A stretch of DNA of 64,000 nt from contig CAZTDX010000001.1 in NCBI GenBank assembly GCA_964612425.1, positions 62,001-126,000 of the forward strand, in the 5' to 3' direction. Position numbers and translations under genes: made by a program. The DNA comes from CAUJGP01 sp964612425. GTDB lineage: Bacteria; Bdellovibrionota; Bdellovibrionia; Bdellovibrionales; Bdellovibrionaceae. Under the pieces are notes generated by a model, which saw only the letters and a program-made list of their open reading frames with translations, was not told the origin of the DNA and made no database searches. Shown here piece after piece: positions 25,506 through 34,546 of the stretch (positions are counted from its first letter, which is position 1; each line of letters opens with the position of its first letter).

Positions 25506-26636
25506 TTAAACAAAGGCCAAATCAATGTCTACTGCTGAAGAATCAGGCGGCAATAATGGGGCTATGTCGCCCACACCATAACTCATTAATTTCAGTTTTA
25601 ATCGATAGGCGGGCCCTTTGATCTTCATCACAGGGTAGCCTTTACCTAATCCTGATTCATTAAAGTTTACAATATGACAACCCATTTTATAAGCTTCAAA
25701 AACAATGAACTCTTCAAAATCATGGGCTACTTGTGATTCGACAAGCATTGAGACCTCCGCTGATCTCAATGGCTTTCCAAGACCTGGAAATCGATGCGAA
25801 CCAGTAAAGAAACTTATAGTATTCCAAAGCAAACTAATCATTTTGATAGAATATGGTAATTGTATAAATTTATTTTGTTTAATATTCATTTGATTCCATA
25901 AAGCAAAAGAAATCCCCGGTTGATCCTTTCGCTTATAAAATTGGATTTCTGGATATTTTTGAAAAAGCTTTTGAATATCAGATCCAGAAACTGCAGGACC
26001 TAAAAAGCGCTGTCTAAGCTTTTTTGCTAAATCATCAAAATCAATTTTACTGGGTTCAAATTGACTATAGGAAAACTCTTTTTTATCATTTCGAGGCTTG
26101 TTAAGTAAAAGTCTGGATGCCACGGTGTATTCTAGAGCGGGTTGAGCATTTTTTGAAATTTGCTGGAAAAATTGCATCATTTTATAATTTCCGGAAACGA
26201 CAACACTCCATCCATATTCCACCTTATGATCAATAAAATATTGAATAATGGCACTTCGTAACTTTGCAGCTATACCAAGACGACGATAGGACTTATCGAC
26301 ACGGAAATCTCCTAAATAAACAAAGTCTACTTCAACCCACTCTCCGTTTTTCAATGCCATTTTTTTCTCTTGACGGCCATGGAGATATCCCACAACTCGA
26401 TTCTCTACTTTAGCCACTAAATCAATCGTCGTACCGCTAAAAAAAGGATAAGACATTTCAAAATCTTTTGGGCGAGCAGCAACCAGAGGGAGCGAGGAAC
26501 TCATCGGGGTGGTATCCAATAATGACTGCACCTGTTGCCAATCTTGCACCGGGTTAAACTTTTGAATCGCAATAACCGAGCTTGATTTAGTCACTTCTTC
26601 TGCTGAAGAATGATTTTCTAACTTTAGAATTTCCAT
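25506..26636 (-). CDS. GNAT-family acetyltransferase with extra C-terminal domain
   Basis: A 376-residue protein. The N-terminal half is a GNAT fold with motif A around DFRVDKSYRRLGIAAKLRSA, where RRLGIA is the acetyl-CoA pyrophosphate loop. The C-terminal half (about 190-376) is less conserved and looks like a second degenerate GNAT copy (MVESQVAHDFEEF, GMKIK-type end). Tandem GNAT proteins of this kind often act on small molecules or protein N termini; the substrate cannot be told. It is a single gene convergent with the lipoprotein. Confidence 0.75.
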   Translation of the reverse strand: MEILKLENHSSAEEVTKSSSVIAIQKFNPVQDWQQVQSLLDTTPMSSSLPLVAARPKDFEMSYPFFSGTTIDLVAKVENRVVGYLHGRQEKKMALKNGEWVEVDFVYLGDFRVDKSYRRLGIAAKLRSAIIQYFIDHKVEYGWSVVVSGNYKMMQFFQQISKNAQPALEYTVASRLLLNKPRNDKKEFSYSQFEPSKIDFDDLAKKLRQRFLGPAVSGSDIQKLFQKYPEIQFYKRKDQPGISFALWNQMNIKQNKFIQLPYSIKMISLLWNTISFFTGSHRFPGLGKPLRSAEVSMLVESQVAHDFEEFIVFEAYKMGCHIVNFNESGLGKGYPVMKIKGPAYRLKLKLMSYGVGDIAPLLPPDSSAVDIDLAFV

Positions 26637-26889
26637 TGGCCACCCTTTCTTTGAGATAGAACCCTAAACAAGAATACACTTTTTTTATTTAAATCCTATT
26701 AAAAAATCCTCGCCCCATAACTTCTATGACGGCAAGATTCGAGAAGCTATTTTTTTTCAAAAATCAATTCAGGTTATTTAGAGTTATAGATATCAAAAGA
26801 CATTAAAATTCCCCTCTTTTTTACTTCTGGACCTTCGTCTCGTTATTTAAAGTCCAGACAAATCCGACAGGATAAAAGTTGGGGGTATT

Positions 26890-28118
26890 ATGAATGAGTT
26901 TAATTTTTTTTCAAAAGATAATTTAATCACTCGGTTATCGATCACTATTTTTAATTTCTTCCTTTTTTTGAACATTAGTCTTAAGGCCAACGCTGAAGGG
27001 GTTATTCCTAACCCCTTCAATTCAACCCCAATAATCAATGCCAATTTAGCCACCGGTCTAGAAACGGGCCATCAATACATTGCGATTAGAGACCATTTCA
27101 ATAATAATGGACCAGAAAATTTTGTTAAAGCATTGGTGAGTGCACTGCCGAAGGGTTCCGAAAAACGACATCTTGTTTTCGCTTGGGAACTTCATCCCAT
27201 GCAAATGTTCGATGCTAGCATTCGACGCCACATTCGAGAATGTTTTAGAGTAGCTGCTAAATATGATATTCCTTTTTTATTGCATGTGAATCATGAGTGG
27301 CTTTTACCGTATATGGAGATCAATGGCGATGACTACGCACGAACCGATATGGTGGAGTGGGTTGATTGGGATAAAACTCCGTTAATAGATTGGTGGTCTA
27401 ATTGGAGTGTTAGCTTTACAGGGCAGCCCACACGGTTCCCCCCTCGCCTCACATTTAACCAGCCAGGCCTTATGAATTTACTCAAAAGTAAAGCTGATGT
27501 TATACTTTCTGAAATTTCAAACCAAGTAAATATCTATGGAAATAAATACTTTATTGGTATCGATACTGGTTGGGAAACCGGTTTGATAGAAGATCACAAG
27601 GGGCAGCTTCCTGTCTATCATGCTTTGAGCTTGGAAGGCTATAGCAAGGATAAGCCACCAGCAAATCGCGATAACGCTTTAATTGAAATTGCAAAAAAAT
27701 TTGTTGATTATGAGGTGAGTCTCTATAGTAATTATTTATCTTCAAACCAGTTGTTTTCTCATATTTTAGTCACGAGTGGTGGAGTAGCTCCTTCACAACC
27801 AATAACTGCGGCGCTCAATGCGTCGATCACTCCTGGATTTAGTGTTACTATTAATAATGTGAATATGCAGCAAATAAAAAACGTCATTGGTCTACGACCC
27901 TGGGTGATTACGGAATCATGGAATGAACGAGAGGTGTCGCTGAAATCATTAGACGGTGTAGGAATATTACCTGGCCAAGTTCCTCCTTCGATGCTCATTC
28001 TCTATACTTGGAATTTAGATATTTATAATAACACATCCCTATTATCTCAAATCACGGAGACTTTAAATCGCAATCCACCGACTCAACCAGCAGGTGAGGT
28101 TCTTGGATATTTAGATTC
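26890..28118 (+). CDS. Secreted protein, N-terminal part, glycoside-hydrolase-like (3' cut by assembly gap)
   Basis: About 410 residues before the gap. A signal peptide ends near LKANA (about residue 36). The domain reads like a TIM-barrel hydrolase: HLVFAWELHPMQMF, PFLLHVNHEWLLPY and YFIGIDTGWETG place acidic residues at strand ends, and WVITESWNERE gives a candidate catalytic Glu. I cannot assign a CAZy family. Near the gap GEVLGYLDS starts a small domain repeated after the gap (GNVIGFIDS). GGGGGT precedes the ATG. Start and export are supported; activity on prey or environmental polysaccharide is inference. Confidence 0.65.
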
Positions 28119-28218
28119 NNNNNNNNNNNNNNNNNNNNNNNNNNNNNNNNNNNNNNNNNNNNNNNNNNNNNNNNNNNNNNNNNNNNNNNNNNNNNNNNNN
28201 NNNNNNNNNNNNNNNNNN
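28119..28218. other. Assembly gap (100 N)
   Basis: A run of 100 N, the usual placeholder for unknown length. It lies between two copies of a small repeated domain, so a repeat collapse is likely. Confidence 0.95.
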
Positions 28219-28219
28219 A

Positions 28220-28663
28220 CTCTTAGGTAATTCTGGAAATTTAGTATTACCACCAGTCGCTAATCCAATACCAGCGCCAACGCCATTACCAGATCCTAAT
28301 AATGCCGGTAATGTTATTGGATTTATCGATTCGATTACCAGAGTGAATAACAAGCTGTTTACCTCTGGCTGGGTATGTGCTCAAAATTATGATCAGCCCC
28401 TAGAAATCCATTTATGGGCTGGGAATCATCCCACTGGTAAACATTTTTTAACAGCCAAATCGAGCGAACTTGCAGAACCCAATGTGCGCAAACGCTGCAA
28501 AGTCAATTCTGACAAAACACCACTCCGCTTTATAGTTGAAATCCCAGAGCAAGACATTAAAGATTTAATAGGAAAACCTTTTGTTGTTTATGGAATTCAT
28601 CCCTCAGGTGATCCAACAAAAAATCGCCCGCTGAATAATTCGGGACGCTGGGTAATTCCCTAA
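28220..28663 (+). CDS. C-terminal part of the gap-split secreted protein
   Basis: The frame is open from the gap edge: a Pro/Ala linker (PVANPIPAPTPLPDPNNAG), then a roughly 110-residue beta-rich domain starting GNVIGFIDSITRVNN and containing two cysteines (WVCAQN, KRCKVN). The same GxVxGYxDS opening is seen just before the gap, so the mature protein has at least two such modules after the hydrolase-like domain, arranged like carbohydrate-binding repeats. An intrinsic terminator follows at 28669. Confidence 0.65.
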   Translation, partial: LLGNSGNLVLPPVANPIPAPTPLPDPNNAGNVIGFIDSITRVNNKLFTSGWVCAQNYDQPLEIHLWAGNHPTGKHFLTAKSSELAEPNVRKRCKVNSDKTPLRFIVEIPEQDIKDLIGKPFVVYGIHPSGDPTKNRPLNNSGRWVIP

Positions 28664-28668
28664 TTGGG

Positions 28669-28702
28669 AATGAGGTGTGGAAATTTCCACACCTCATTTT
28701 TT
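28669..28702 (+). terminator. Perfect intrinsic terminator
   Basis: AATGAGGTGTGGAAA and its exact complement (28684-28698) form a 15-bp perfect palindrome followed by T. It ends the secreted-protein gene. Confidence 0.9.
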
Positions 28703-28845
28703 ACATTGCAACGGTTTGATTTTACTAAAAATTCATTCCACTCATTGACCAACCAACTTTTCAAATTGCTGTTAGTAAAGAATTAATCTATAAATTAAAA
28801 ATTAGTGCAAAAATTTTTAAAATAATTTATATCGGAAATGGAATT

Positions 28846-29427
28846 ATGAAAAATCTTATCTTAGCAAGCACTTCCCCATATCGTCGTATGTTGCTGGATC
28901 AACATGGAATCCCTTATCAAGCGGTTGCACCCCTATGCGACGAGGAAAGCATCAAAGATCCAACACTCAACGCTCAAGATTTGACTTTGAAATTAGCTAA
29001 AGCAAAGGCCGAGAGTTTGAAAAGTCAATTTCCCCATGATTATATCATTGGCTCGGACCAGGTTCTTTCTTTTAAAAACTTCATCTTTGGAAAACCAAAA
29101 ACCAAAGAAAAAGCACTAGAACAATTAATGCAACTCCAAGGCGAAACCCATCAGCTCGTCACGTCTTTGTTTGTGCAAGCACCTCATAAATCTTGGTCCC
29201 ATATAGAAATTGTGAGTCTCACCATGCATTCGTGGACCGAACAAGAATTAACAAAATACATTGAATCGGATCTCCCACTCGATTGCGCTGGTAGTTATAA
29301 ATTAGAAAAAAAGGGATTACTCTTATTTAAAAAAATTATAGCTGAAGACTACGAAAGCATCATTGGACTGCCATTACTTAAATTGATTCATTTTCTCAAA
29401 GACGATGGCTATCAGTTTCTGACGTAA
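28846..29427 (+). CDS. maf: Maf family nucleotide pyrophosphatase (YceF-like)
   Basis: A 193-residue Maf protein. LASTSPYRRMLL is the substrate-binding start; IIGSDQVL holds the catalytic aspartate and LDCAGSYKLE the second conserved block. The SDQVL and AGSYK forms are those of the YceF (m7GTP) subgroup rather than dTTP/UTP Maf. It cleans modified nucleotides. It is convergent with cdd two bases away. Confidence 0.88.
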   Translation: MKNLILASTSPYRRMLLDQHGIPYQAVAPLCDEESIKDPTLNAQDLTLKLAKAKAESLKSQFPHDYIIGSDQVLSFKNFIFGKPKTKEKALEQLMQLQGETHQLVTSLFVQAPHKSWSHIEIVSLTMHSWTEQELTKYIESDLPLDCAGSYKLEKKGLLLFKKIIAEDYESIIGLPLLKLIHFLKDDGYQFLT

Positions 29428-29429
29428 GT

Positions 29430-29849
29430 TTAATTACCCCCTAGAAATCGCACATCAAAAGTTTCTGGTAACATCTCTGCCAATGTTTTAGATTTAAGTA
29501 CTGAAGCTCCATCAGTCCAATGAATGAGCGTTTGAGGACTTGCAAACTCACTCATCACTTGGCGGCACATGCCACAGGGGGGCCATGGCGTGGCACTTGG
29601 ACTTACCACCACAATTTCTTTGATGGTACGATTTTTATTTTCTGATATCCCCTTCCATATAGCAACTCGCTCAGCGCACACGGTTGCACCGTAAGACGCA
29701 TTTTCAATATTGCAACCACTTGTTATAGAGCCATCACTCCATAACACACTCGATCCAATAAATTTTGTGGAGTAAGGGGCGTGAGCTTGCTTTTGAGCTT
29801 CAATAGCTTCAGAAATTAATTTTTGGATTACAGGATTAGTAGTCAGCAT
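29430..29849 (-). CDS. cdd: Cytidine deaminase
   Basis: A 139-residue homotetrameric-type cytidine deaminase. CNIENASYGATVCAERVAI contains the zinc-ligand cysteine and catalytic Glu, and PCGMCRQVMSEF the other two cysteines. It converts cytidine to uridine in pyrimidine salvage. It lies 29 bases downstream of the DUF4097-like gene on the same strand. Confidence 0.93.
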   Translation of the reverse strand: MLTTNPVIQKLISEAIEAQKQAHAPYSTKFIGSSVLWSDGSITSGCNIENASYGATVCAERVAIWKGISENKNRTIKEIVVVSPSATPWPPCGMCRQVMSEFASPQTLIHWTDGASVLKSKTLAEMLPETFDVRFLGGN

Positions 29850-29878
29850 ATTTCCTCTTTATATTAAATAAATACAGT

Positions 29879-30883
29879 TTATTTTACACTAATTGATGCG
29901 TCTTCAGCATGAATACTTACGCTCCCCTTGAGAGCCCCCGATAACTTACCTCGTGCAATTCGAAATTTACCTTCTCGTCCCGCTTTTAATGGACTTGGTA
30001 CCGACAAATCACCAGTTATTGTTTTTAGGTTGAGAGAGGCACCACTTCCTGACGGCAAAGACACATTTACTTTTCCTCTCCCTGCCTGCAAGTCAACAAT
30101 GGATTCAGGTTTTAATTGTAGTTGAAGCTGTCCTTCAGTGCTCGCACCTTCCAATCTCCCAGAAAAATCACTCAGGCTTAGGGAACCTCGCCCCCACTGC
30201 AGAGATACTACGCCTTGCTGTTCTTTGATTCGGGCCACTGAAGATTGGCTTTCTAATTGAATTCGTCCTTGATTTTTTTCGATGGTTAAATCTCCGCTAA
30301 ACAATTGAACTTTAAGATTCCCCTGCCCATCTTTTACTAAAATTTTACCACCGTAACTTTCAATTTCTAAACTTCCTTTATGTTGAAAACTTTGAATATC
30401 GCCTTTTTGCAAATTATAATGAATACCTTCACCGGTATTATTACCAATAATTTGCCCTTTAAGAGCACTCACTTGCACCTGCGAAACAGATTGAAGCTCA
30501 GCACGAACTTCTTCAAAAACTAATTTTGTACTTAAAATCTCTTTTGGCAATTCTATCGTTAAAAAACTATCTCCAACAACAAGACTGTCTTCAGGCCCTG
30601 TGATATACAGAGTTTTTATAGTCACGCCGTCAATGGCCTTCAACTCTTGACTCCAAGACATTTCTTTTGGACCTACTATTGATACTCGAACTGAAGCTCC
30701 CACTGCTTGTTTAACTAAAATTTTAGCAGCTTTAGCTCGAACTTGAATTTCTTGAATTCCGGCAGAAGGAAACTCCCACTGCGCCGCCGACAATAAAGAG
30801 GTCATCCCAGTTGAAAGTAACAATTGAAATAGAATCATAAACTTATAGCGATAAACTCTTTGATATATTTTACTTAAAGACAT
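29879..30883 (-). CDS. Exported DUF4097-like beta-helical protein
   Basis: A 334-residue protein with a signal sequence ending near LLSAAQW (about residue 34) and then regular short beta repeats (GKILVKDGQGNLKVQLFSG, GSLSLSDFSGRLEG) of the DUF4097/putative adhesin type, a right-handed helix or ladder. Such proteins are periplasmic or surface exposed; ligands are unknown. It is the first gene of a two-gene unit with cdd. Confidence 0.7.
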   Translation of the reverse strand: MSLSKIYQRVYRYKFMILFQLLLSTGMTSLLSAAQWEFPSAGIQEIQVRAKAAKILVKQAVGASVRVSIVGPKEMSWSQELKAIDGVTIKTLYITGPEDSLVVGDSFLTIELPKEILSTKLVFEEVRAELQSVSQVQVSALKGQIIGNNTGEGIHYNLQKGDIQSFQHKGSLEIESYGGKILVKDGQGNLKVQLFSGDLTIEKNQGRIQLESQSSVARIKEQQGVVSLQWGRGSLSLSDFSGRLEGASTEGQLQLQLKPESIVDLQAGRGKVNVSLPSGSGASLNLKTITGDLSVPSPLKAGREGKFRIARGKLSGALKGSVSIHAEDASISVK

Positions 30884-31067
30884 CTTTCCTCCTGAACGAA
30901 ATACTCTATGTAGTAATGCTCTTTGTAATAGTGCCTTATTTTACTTTGAAGATCATGCAAAAATTTAAAAGGGGCCGAACCTGAGTAAGCTGTTCCTTGA
31001 ATTAACCCTTTAGATTTTAAGTCCTATCCGTTAGACCAGAGAGGGACATCCTCGATTTATTTTATTT

Positions 31068-31250
31068 TTAATAACAAAATTCATCCACAGACGTGCCGTA
31101 AATCCAGTAACGTGCCACTTTAAAACAAATGCAGGTTCTGAGCCAGCTCATAAATTTTAAGACTAATAAAATTAGACTTAAAATTACTTCAGCTGACTTC
31201 AGCCAATGACGATAATTAACACAGGTGTTAGCTGTATTAGTTTCATTCAT
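31068..31250 (-). CDS. Small ORF (60 aa) of the repeat element, intact copy
   Basis: ATG at 31250 has GGAGG five bases upstream, inside a hairpin. The 60 residues start MNETNTANTCVNYRHWLK, continue with a hydrophobic stretch (VILSLILLVLKFM, possibly membrane-associated) and end YWIYGTSVDEFCY. The copy at 1918 conserves the start and, after correcting one frameshift and one stop, the FKVARYWI-GTS-EFCY end, with conservative changes such as F/Y and I/V. That pattern suggests selection on the protein. No family is recognised. Confidence 0.55.
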   Translation of the reverse strand: MNETNTANTCVNYRHWLKSAEVILSLILLVLKFMSWLRTCICFKVARYWIYGTSVDEFCY

Positions 31251-31254
31251 AGAG

Positions 31255-31279
31255 ACCTCCATTCTAAAAAAATGGGGGT
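31255..31279 (-). promoter_or_regulatory. Hairpin covering the ribosome-binding site of the element ORF (copy B)
   Basis: ACCTCCATT (31255-31263) and AATGGGGGT (31271-31279) are complementary, with the Shine-Dalgarno in one arm. It is the same structure as at 1891-1913. Confidence 0.6.
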
Positions 31280-31315
31280 TTCTTCTTTGCACTTCCTCAG
31301 GCTCGGCAGCACCTT

Positions 31316-31694
31316 ATTCTAGCAAGTGCGGCACCTACCTGAACTCCAATTAAGTGAATTTTAAGCAGTAGAATTCGAACTGGAGACTTAAATTCGGACA
31401 TGAAATCAACCCAAGTCTAAAAACTCATCGAGTGGAGCTTAAATACTTTTTGATACGCTTAAAGGGACGCATCTTTCGATTTAAACTTTTCCGCCTCGAA
31501 TTAGGCTCTTTTTCGAGCTGAATCTAAGTAGTTGTTGTTGGCGCGAAACTCCTCACCAAAATTATACAACTGTCGCGAGACGCTCTCAAAATCAGCTTCC
31601 TAACACCCCCTACATTGCTTTCTTGACAAAGTGCTTGAAATTATAGTGCACTCTCAAAGCTAAGTTGTTAATTAATGCAACAAGCCGAGAGAGG
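31316..31694. other. Intergenic region upstream of the thiolase operon
   Basis: No gene seen. It holds a variant of the dispersed repeat at 31501-31527 and a TTGACA at 31623 with TATAGT only 13 bases later, too close for a standard promoter. Confidence 0.45.
31501..31527. repeat. Short dispersed intergenic repeat, variant copy
   Basis: TTAGGCTCTTTTTC followed by GAATCTAA matches the reverse complement of the copy at 18965 with its AGAGCC flank. Confidence 0.45.
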
Positions 31695-31845
31695 TTCATT
31701 TTATTGAGACCCAGCACATCGGAAAATGAGTTCGGAGCGCAGCTATGAGAGCCACTCACATTAATTTTGCCACGAGAGTCACTTCTCTCATGGCGAGCAC
31801 CGCTTGTCTGAAATTTTACGGTGTGCTGGGCCTCAATAAAATGAA
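31695..31845. repeat. Long (150-bp) inverted repeat upstream of the thiolase operon
   Basis: Outer arms 31695-31718 and 31822-31845 pair at 23 of 24 positions (left arm starts TTCATTTTATTGAG). The stem continues with AAAAT (31723-31727) against ATTTT (31813-31817), and an inner ATGAGAG/CTCTCAT pair (31745-31751, 31785-31791) closes the apex. The right end is 66 bases before the thiolase ATG. It may be a large leader RNA hairpin or the remains of an inserted palindromic element. Confidence 0.75.
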
Positions 31846-31910
31846 CTTCGCTTCGGCGGAGTCACGATTTTCACAGAATTAGAAGTAAAATTAAAAGAAG
31901 GAGATCATCA

Positions 31911-33092
31911 ATGGAAAATGTTTATATTACAAGCGCAGTTAGAACCCCCATCGGATCTTTTCAGGGCACATTAAGTAGCCTTACTGCTCCACAATTGGGC
32001 GCAGCAGTTATTAAAGAAGCTATCACTCGCAGCAACATCAAACCTGATGATTTACATGAATGCATAATGGGAGAAGTTCTCACTGCAGGAGTGGGCCAAG
32101 CACCTGCACGTCAGGCCGCGGTTTTTGCTGGACTCCCTACCTCCGTTGCTTGTTTAACTATCAATAAAGTTTGTGGATCTGGATTAAAAGCAGCAATGCT
32201 TGGCGCAGACTCCATTCGTCTTAATCCAGAAATGCTTGTTGTTGCTGGTGGTCAAGAATGTATGTCCCAAGCTCCTCACCTCATGGAGAATTCTCGACTT
32301 GGTTATCGCATGGGTTCTGTTCCTTTGATCGACTCTATGATTAAGGACGGCTTGTGGGACCCTTTTAATAATTGGCACATGGGGAATGCGGGCGAGCTTT
32401 GCGCTAAAGAACATTCGTTTACTCGTGAAGCTCAAGATGCCTTTGCCATTGAAAGTTACAAGAAAGCACAAAACGCTCAAGCGCAATCACTTTTTAAAAA
32501 TGAAATTATTCCAGTCAGTGTCGCTGGCCGAAAAGAATCTGTGTTAATTGAAAAAGATGAAGAGCCTGCCAATGCTAAGTTTGATAAAATGGCAGCGTTG
32601 AAGCCCGCCTTTGATAAACAAGGAACGATTACCGCGGCAAATGCCAGCAAACTTAATGATGGCGCGAGTGCGGTGATTTTGATGTCCGAATCTCAATGGA
32701 AAAAAAGATCCATCAAGCCACTCGCAAAAATTGTTTCTTATGCTACTTTTGCTCAAGATCCAAAGTGGTTTACAACCGCACCTGTGGGTGCCATTAAGAA
32801 GGCTTTGCAAATGGCCAATCTTAATATGAAAGACATTGATTTTTGGGAAATCAATGAGGCGTTCAGTGTTGTTGCAATGGTTGCGATGAAAGAGCTTCAA
32901 ATTCCAGCTGAAAAAGTCAACCCCCATGGTGGAGCCGTGGCTCTCGGTCACCCTCTTGGAGCTAGCGGCGCAAGACTTTTAACAACGTTGACTCACGCAC
33001 TTCATACGCACAATAAAAAATATGGACTTGCTACACTTTGCATTGGAGGCGGTGAAGCCGTTGCTATGATTATTGAAAAAATGGGGCATTAA
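31911..33092 (+). CDS. atoB: Acetyl-CoA acetyltransferase (thiolase)
   Basis: A 393-residue thiolase joining or splitting two acetyl-CoA units. The nucleophile is in NKVCGSGLKA (about residue 88), NEAF carries the His partner region, GGAVALGHPLGASG is the C-terminal signature, and the second cysteine is in LCIGGGEA. AAGGAGA precedes the ATG. It begins an operon with both CoA-transferase subunits, an arrangement for acetoacetate or butyrate-type short-chain metabolism; direction cannot be told. Confidence 0.93.
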   Translation: MENVYITSAVRTPIGSFQGTLSSLTAPQLGAAVIKEAITRSNIKPDDLHECIMGEVLTAGVGQAPARQAAVFAGLPTSVACLTINKVCGSGLKAAMLGADSIRLNPEMLVVAGGQECMSQAPHLMENSRLGYRMGSVPLIDSMIKDGLWDPFNNWHMGNAGELCAKEHSFTREAQDAFAIESYKKAQNAQAQSLFKNEIIPVSVAGRKESVLIEKDEEPANAKFDKMAALKPAFDKQGTITAANASKLNDGASAVILMSESQWKKRSIKPLAKIVSYATFAQDPKWFTTAPVGAIKKALQMANLNMKDIDFWEINEAFSVVAMVAMKELQIPAEKVNPHGGAVALGHPLGASGARLLTTLTHALHTHNKKYGLATLCIGGGEAVAMIIEKMGH

Positions 33093-33096
33093 TAAA

Positions 33097-33801
33097 ATGA
33101 ACTCAATAAATAAAGTTTATCCCAATGCCAAAGAGGCGCTCAAAGGCATTGGCAACAACATGACGGTTCTGGTCGGTGGTTTTGGCCTCTGCGGAATTCC
33201 TGAAAATCTTATCCTTGCTCTTCGTGATTCGGGAGTTATGGGCCTCACTTGTGTTTCTAATAATGCAGGTGTGGATGATTGGGGCTTAGGGCTTCTTCTT
33301 AAAACAAAACAAATTCGCAAAATGATTTCAAGCTATGTTGGTGAAAACGCAACTTTTGAAAAACAATTCATGAGTGGAGAGCTGGAAGTGGAACTCACGC
33401 CCCAAGGAACTTTGGCCGAGCGCTTGCGTGCTGGCGGTGCGGGAATTCCTGCTTTTTACACTCCCACCGGCGTTGGAACTCTGGTGGCTGAAGGTAAAGA
33501 GACTCGAGAATTTCAAGGCCGAAATTATATTTTAGAAGAAGGCATCAAAGGTGATTTTGCCTTAGTAAAAGCTTGGAAGGGCGATAAGTTTGGAAATCTC
33601 ATTTACCGAAAAACGGCGCGCAACTTTAATCCGATGGTTGCCACCGCAGGGAAAATTACTGTTGCCGAAGTCGAAGAGCTTGTGGAAGTGGGCGCACTTG
33701 ATCCTGATCAAGTGCACACTCCCGGAGTTTTTATCCAAAGAATTATTCTTGGAACAAACTACCAAAAACGTATAGAACAAAAAACCATTCGAACTAACTA
33801 A
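33097..33801 (+). CDS. 3-oxoacid CoA-transferase subunit A
   Basis: A 234-residue alpha subunit from ATG 33097, four bases after the thiolase stop; an upstream in-frame ATG at 33073 lies inside the thiolase gene. VGGFGLCGIPENLI is the CoA-binding signature and GGAGIPAFYTPTGVGT the second block. With subunit B it moves CoA from succinyl-CoA to acetoacetate or a similar acid. The specific acid pair (succinyl-CoA versus acetyl-CoA type) is not certain. Confidence 0.9.
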   Translation: MNSINKVYPNAKEALKGIGNNMTVLVGGFGLCGIPENLILALRDSGVMGLTCVSNNAGVDDWGLGLLLKTKQIRKMISSYVGENATFEKQFMSGELEVELTPQGTLAERLRAGGAGIPAFYTPTGVGTLVAEGKETREFQGRNYILEEGIKGDFALVKAWKGDKFGNLIYRKTARNFNPMVATAGKITVAEVEELVEVGALDPDQVHTPGVFIQRIILGTNYQKRIEQKTIRTN

Positions 33802-33813
33802 AAGGTATTTACT

Positions 33814-34470
33814 ATGCCATTAACTCGTGAACAACTCGCAAAACGTCTAGCTCAAGAAGTTCAACCAGGAAGCGTGGTCAACTTAGGAATTGGCATTCCA
33901 ACGTTAGTCGCCAATTTTTTACCACCCGATTCTGGTGTGTTTCTACAAAGTGAAAATGGATTATTGGGCATTGGCCCCTTTCCTCGCGAAACTGAAGTCG
34001 ATCCTGATTTAATTAATGCTGGAAAGCAAACCATCACGGCTATCCCCGGCTCAAGCTATTTTTCCTCTGCCGACAGCTTTGCCATGATACGCGGCGGTCA
34101 CATTGACCTCACCATTTTGGGAGCAATGCAAGTCGATCAAGAAGGAAATATTGCCAACTGGATGATCCCTGGAAAAATGGTCAAGGGTATGGGGGGCGCG
34201 ATGGACTTAGTGGCTGGTGCCAAACGGGTTCTTGTGGCCATGCAACAAACAGATAAAGATGGAAACTCTAAACTTCTCAAAAAATGTGATCTGCCGCTTA
34301 CGGGTCAATCTTGTATTGACCAAGTATTTACGGATTTTGGAGTTTTTAAAATCGAAAAGGGCGAGTTTGTTTTACTTGAGCACGCTCCAGACCTTAGCAT
34401 AAGAGAAGTCCTCGCCTCTACCGATGGTCAGTGTCGAGTTTCTCCCGATGTTCGTCCCATTCCCGTTTAA
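33814..34470 (+). CDS. 3-oxoacid CoA-transferase subunit B
   Basis: A 218-residue beta subunit. NLGIGIPTLVANF and the catalytic glutamate in SENGLLG, which forms the glutamyl-CoA intermediate, are present, as is GAMQVDQEGNIANWMIPGK. It lies 12 bases after subunit A and completes the enzyme. Length is normal for SCOT-type beta subunits. Confidence 0.92.
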   Translation: MPLTREQLAKRLAQEVQPGSVVNLGIGIPTLVANFLPPDSGVFLQSENGLLGIGPFPRETEVDPDLINAGKQTITAIPGSSYFSSADSFAMIRGGHIDLTILGAMQVDQEGNIANWMIPGKMVKGMGGAMDLVAGAKRVLVAMQQTDKDGNSKLLKKCDLPLTGQSCIDQVFTDFGVFKIEKGEFVLLEHAPDLSIREVLASTDGQCRVSPDVRPIPV

Positions 34471-34489
34471 GGAGTTTGACCCACAGTGC

Positions 34490-34542
34490 AGCTCCTGTTG
34501 AAATAAATATATATTATTTATTTACTAATTTTAACAGGAGCT
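34490..34542 (+). promoter_or_regulatory. Hairpin containing the ribosome-binding site of the next gene
   Basis: AGCTCCTGTT (34490-34499) and AACAGGAGCT (34533-34542) are a perfect 10-bp inverted repeat with an AT-rich inner stem. The right arm holds AGGAG, the Shine-Dalgarno of the TTG start at 34547. It could act as a translational switch or end transcripts from the operon. Confidence 0.6.
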
Positions 34543-34546
34543 TTCG

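Larger units (their letters stand above)
30971..31315 (-). mobile_element. TIR-bounded ~345-bp repeat element, copy B
   Basis: The second copy of the element at 1849-2205, in opposite orientation. Its ends carry GCCGAACCTGA (30974-30984) and TCAGGCTCGGC (31297-31307), inverted with one mismatch and matching the TIR core of copy A. Inside are an intact 60-codon ORF, its hairpin leader and the tRNA-like segment (about 31000-31047). The 30884-30970 flank holds nothing recognised. Confidence 0.7.

Noticed and set aside
31623..31647. TTGACA and TATAGT as a sigma-70 promoter for the thiolase operon
   Set aside because: The spacing is 13 bases, well short of the usual 16-18, so I did not call it.
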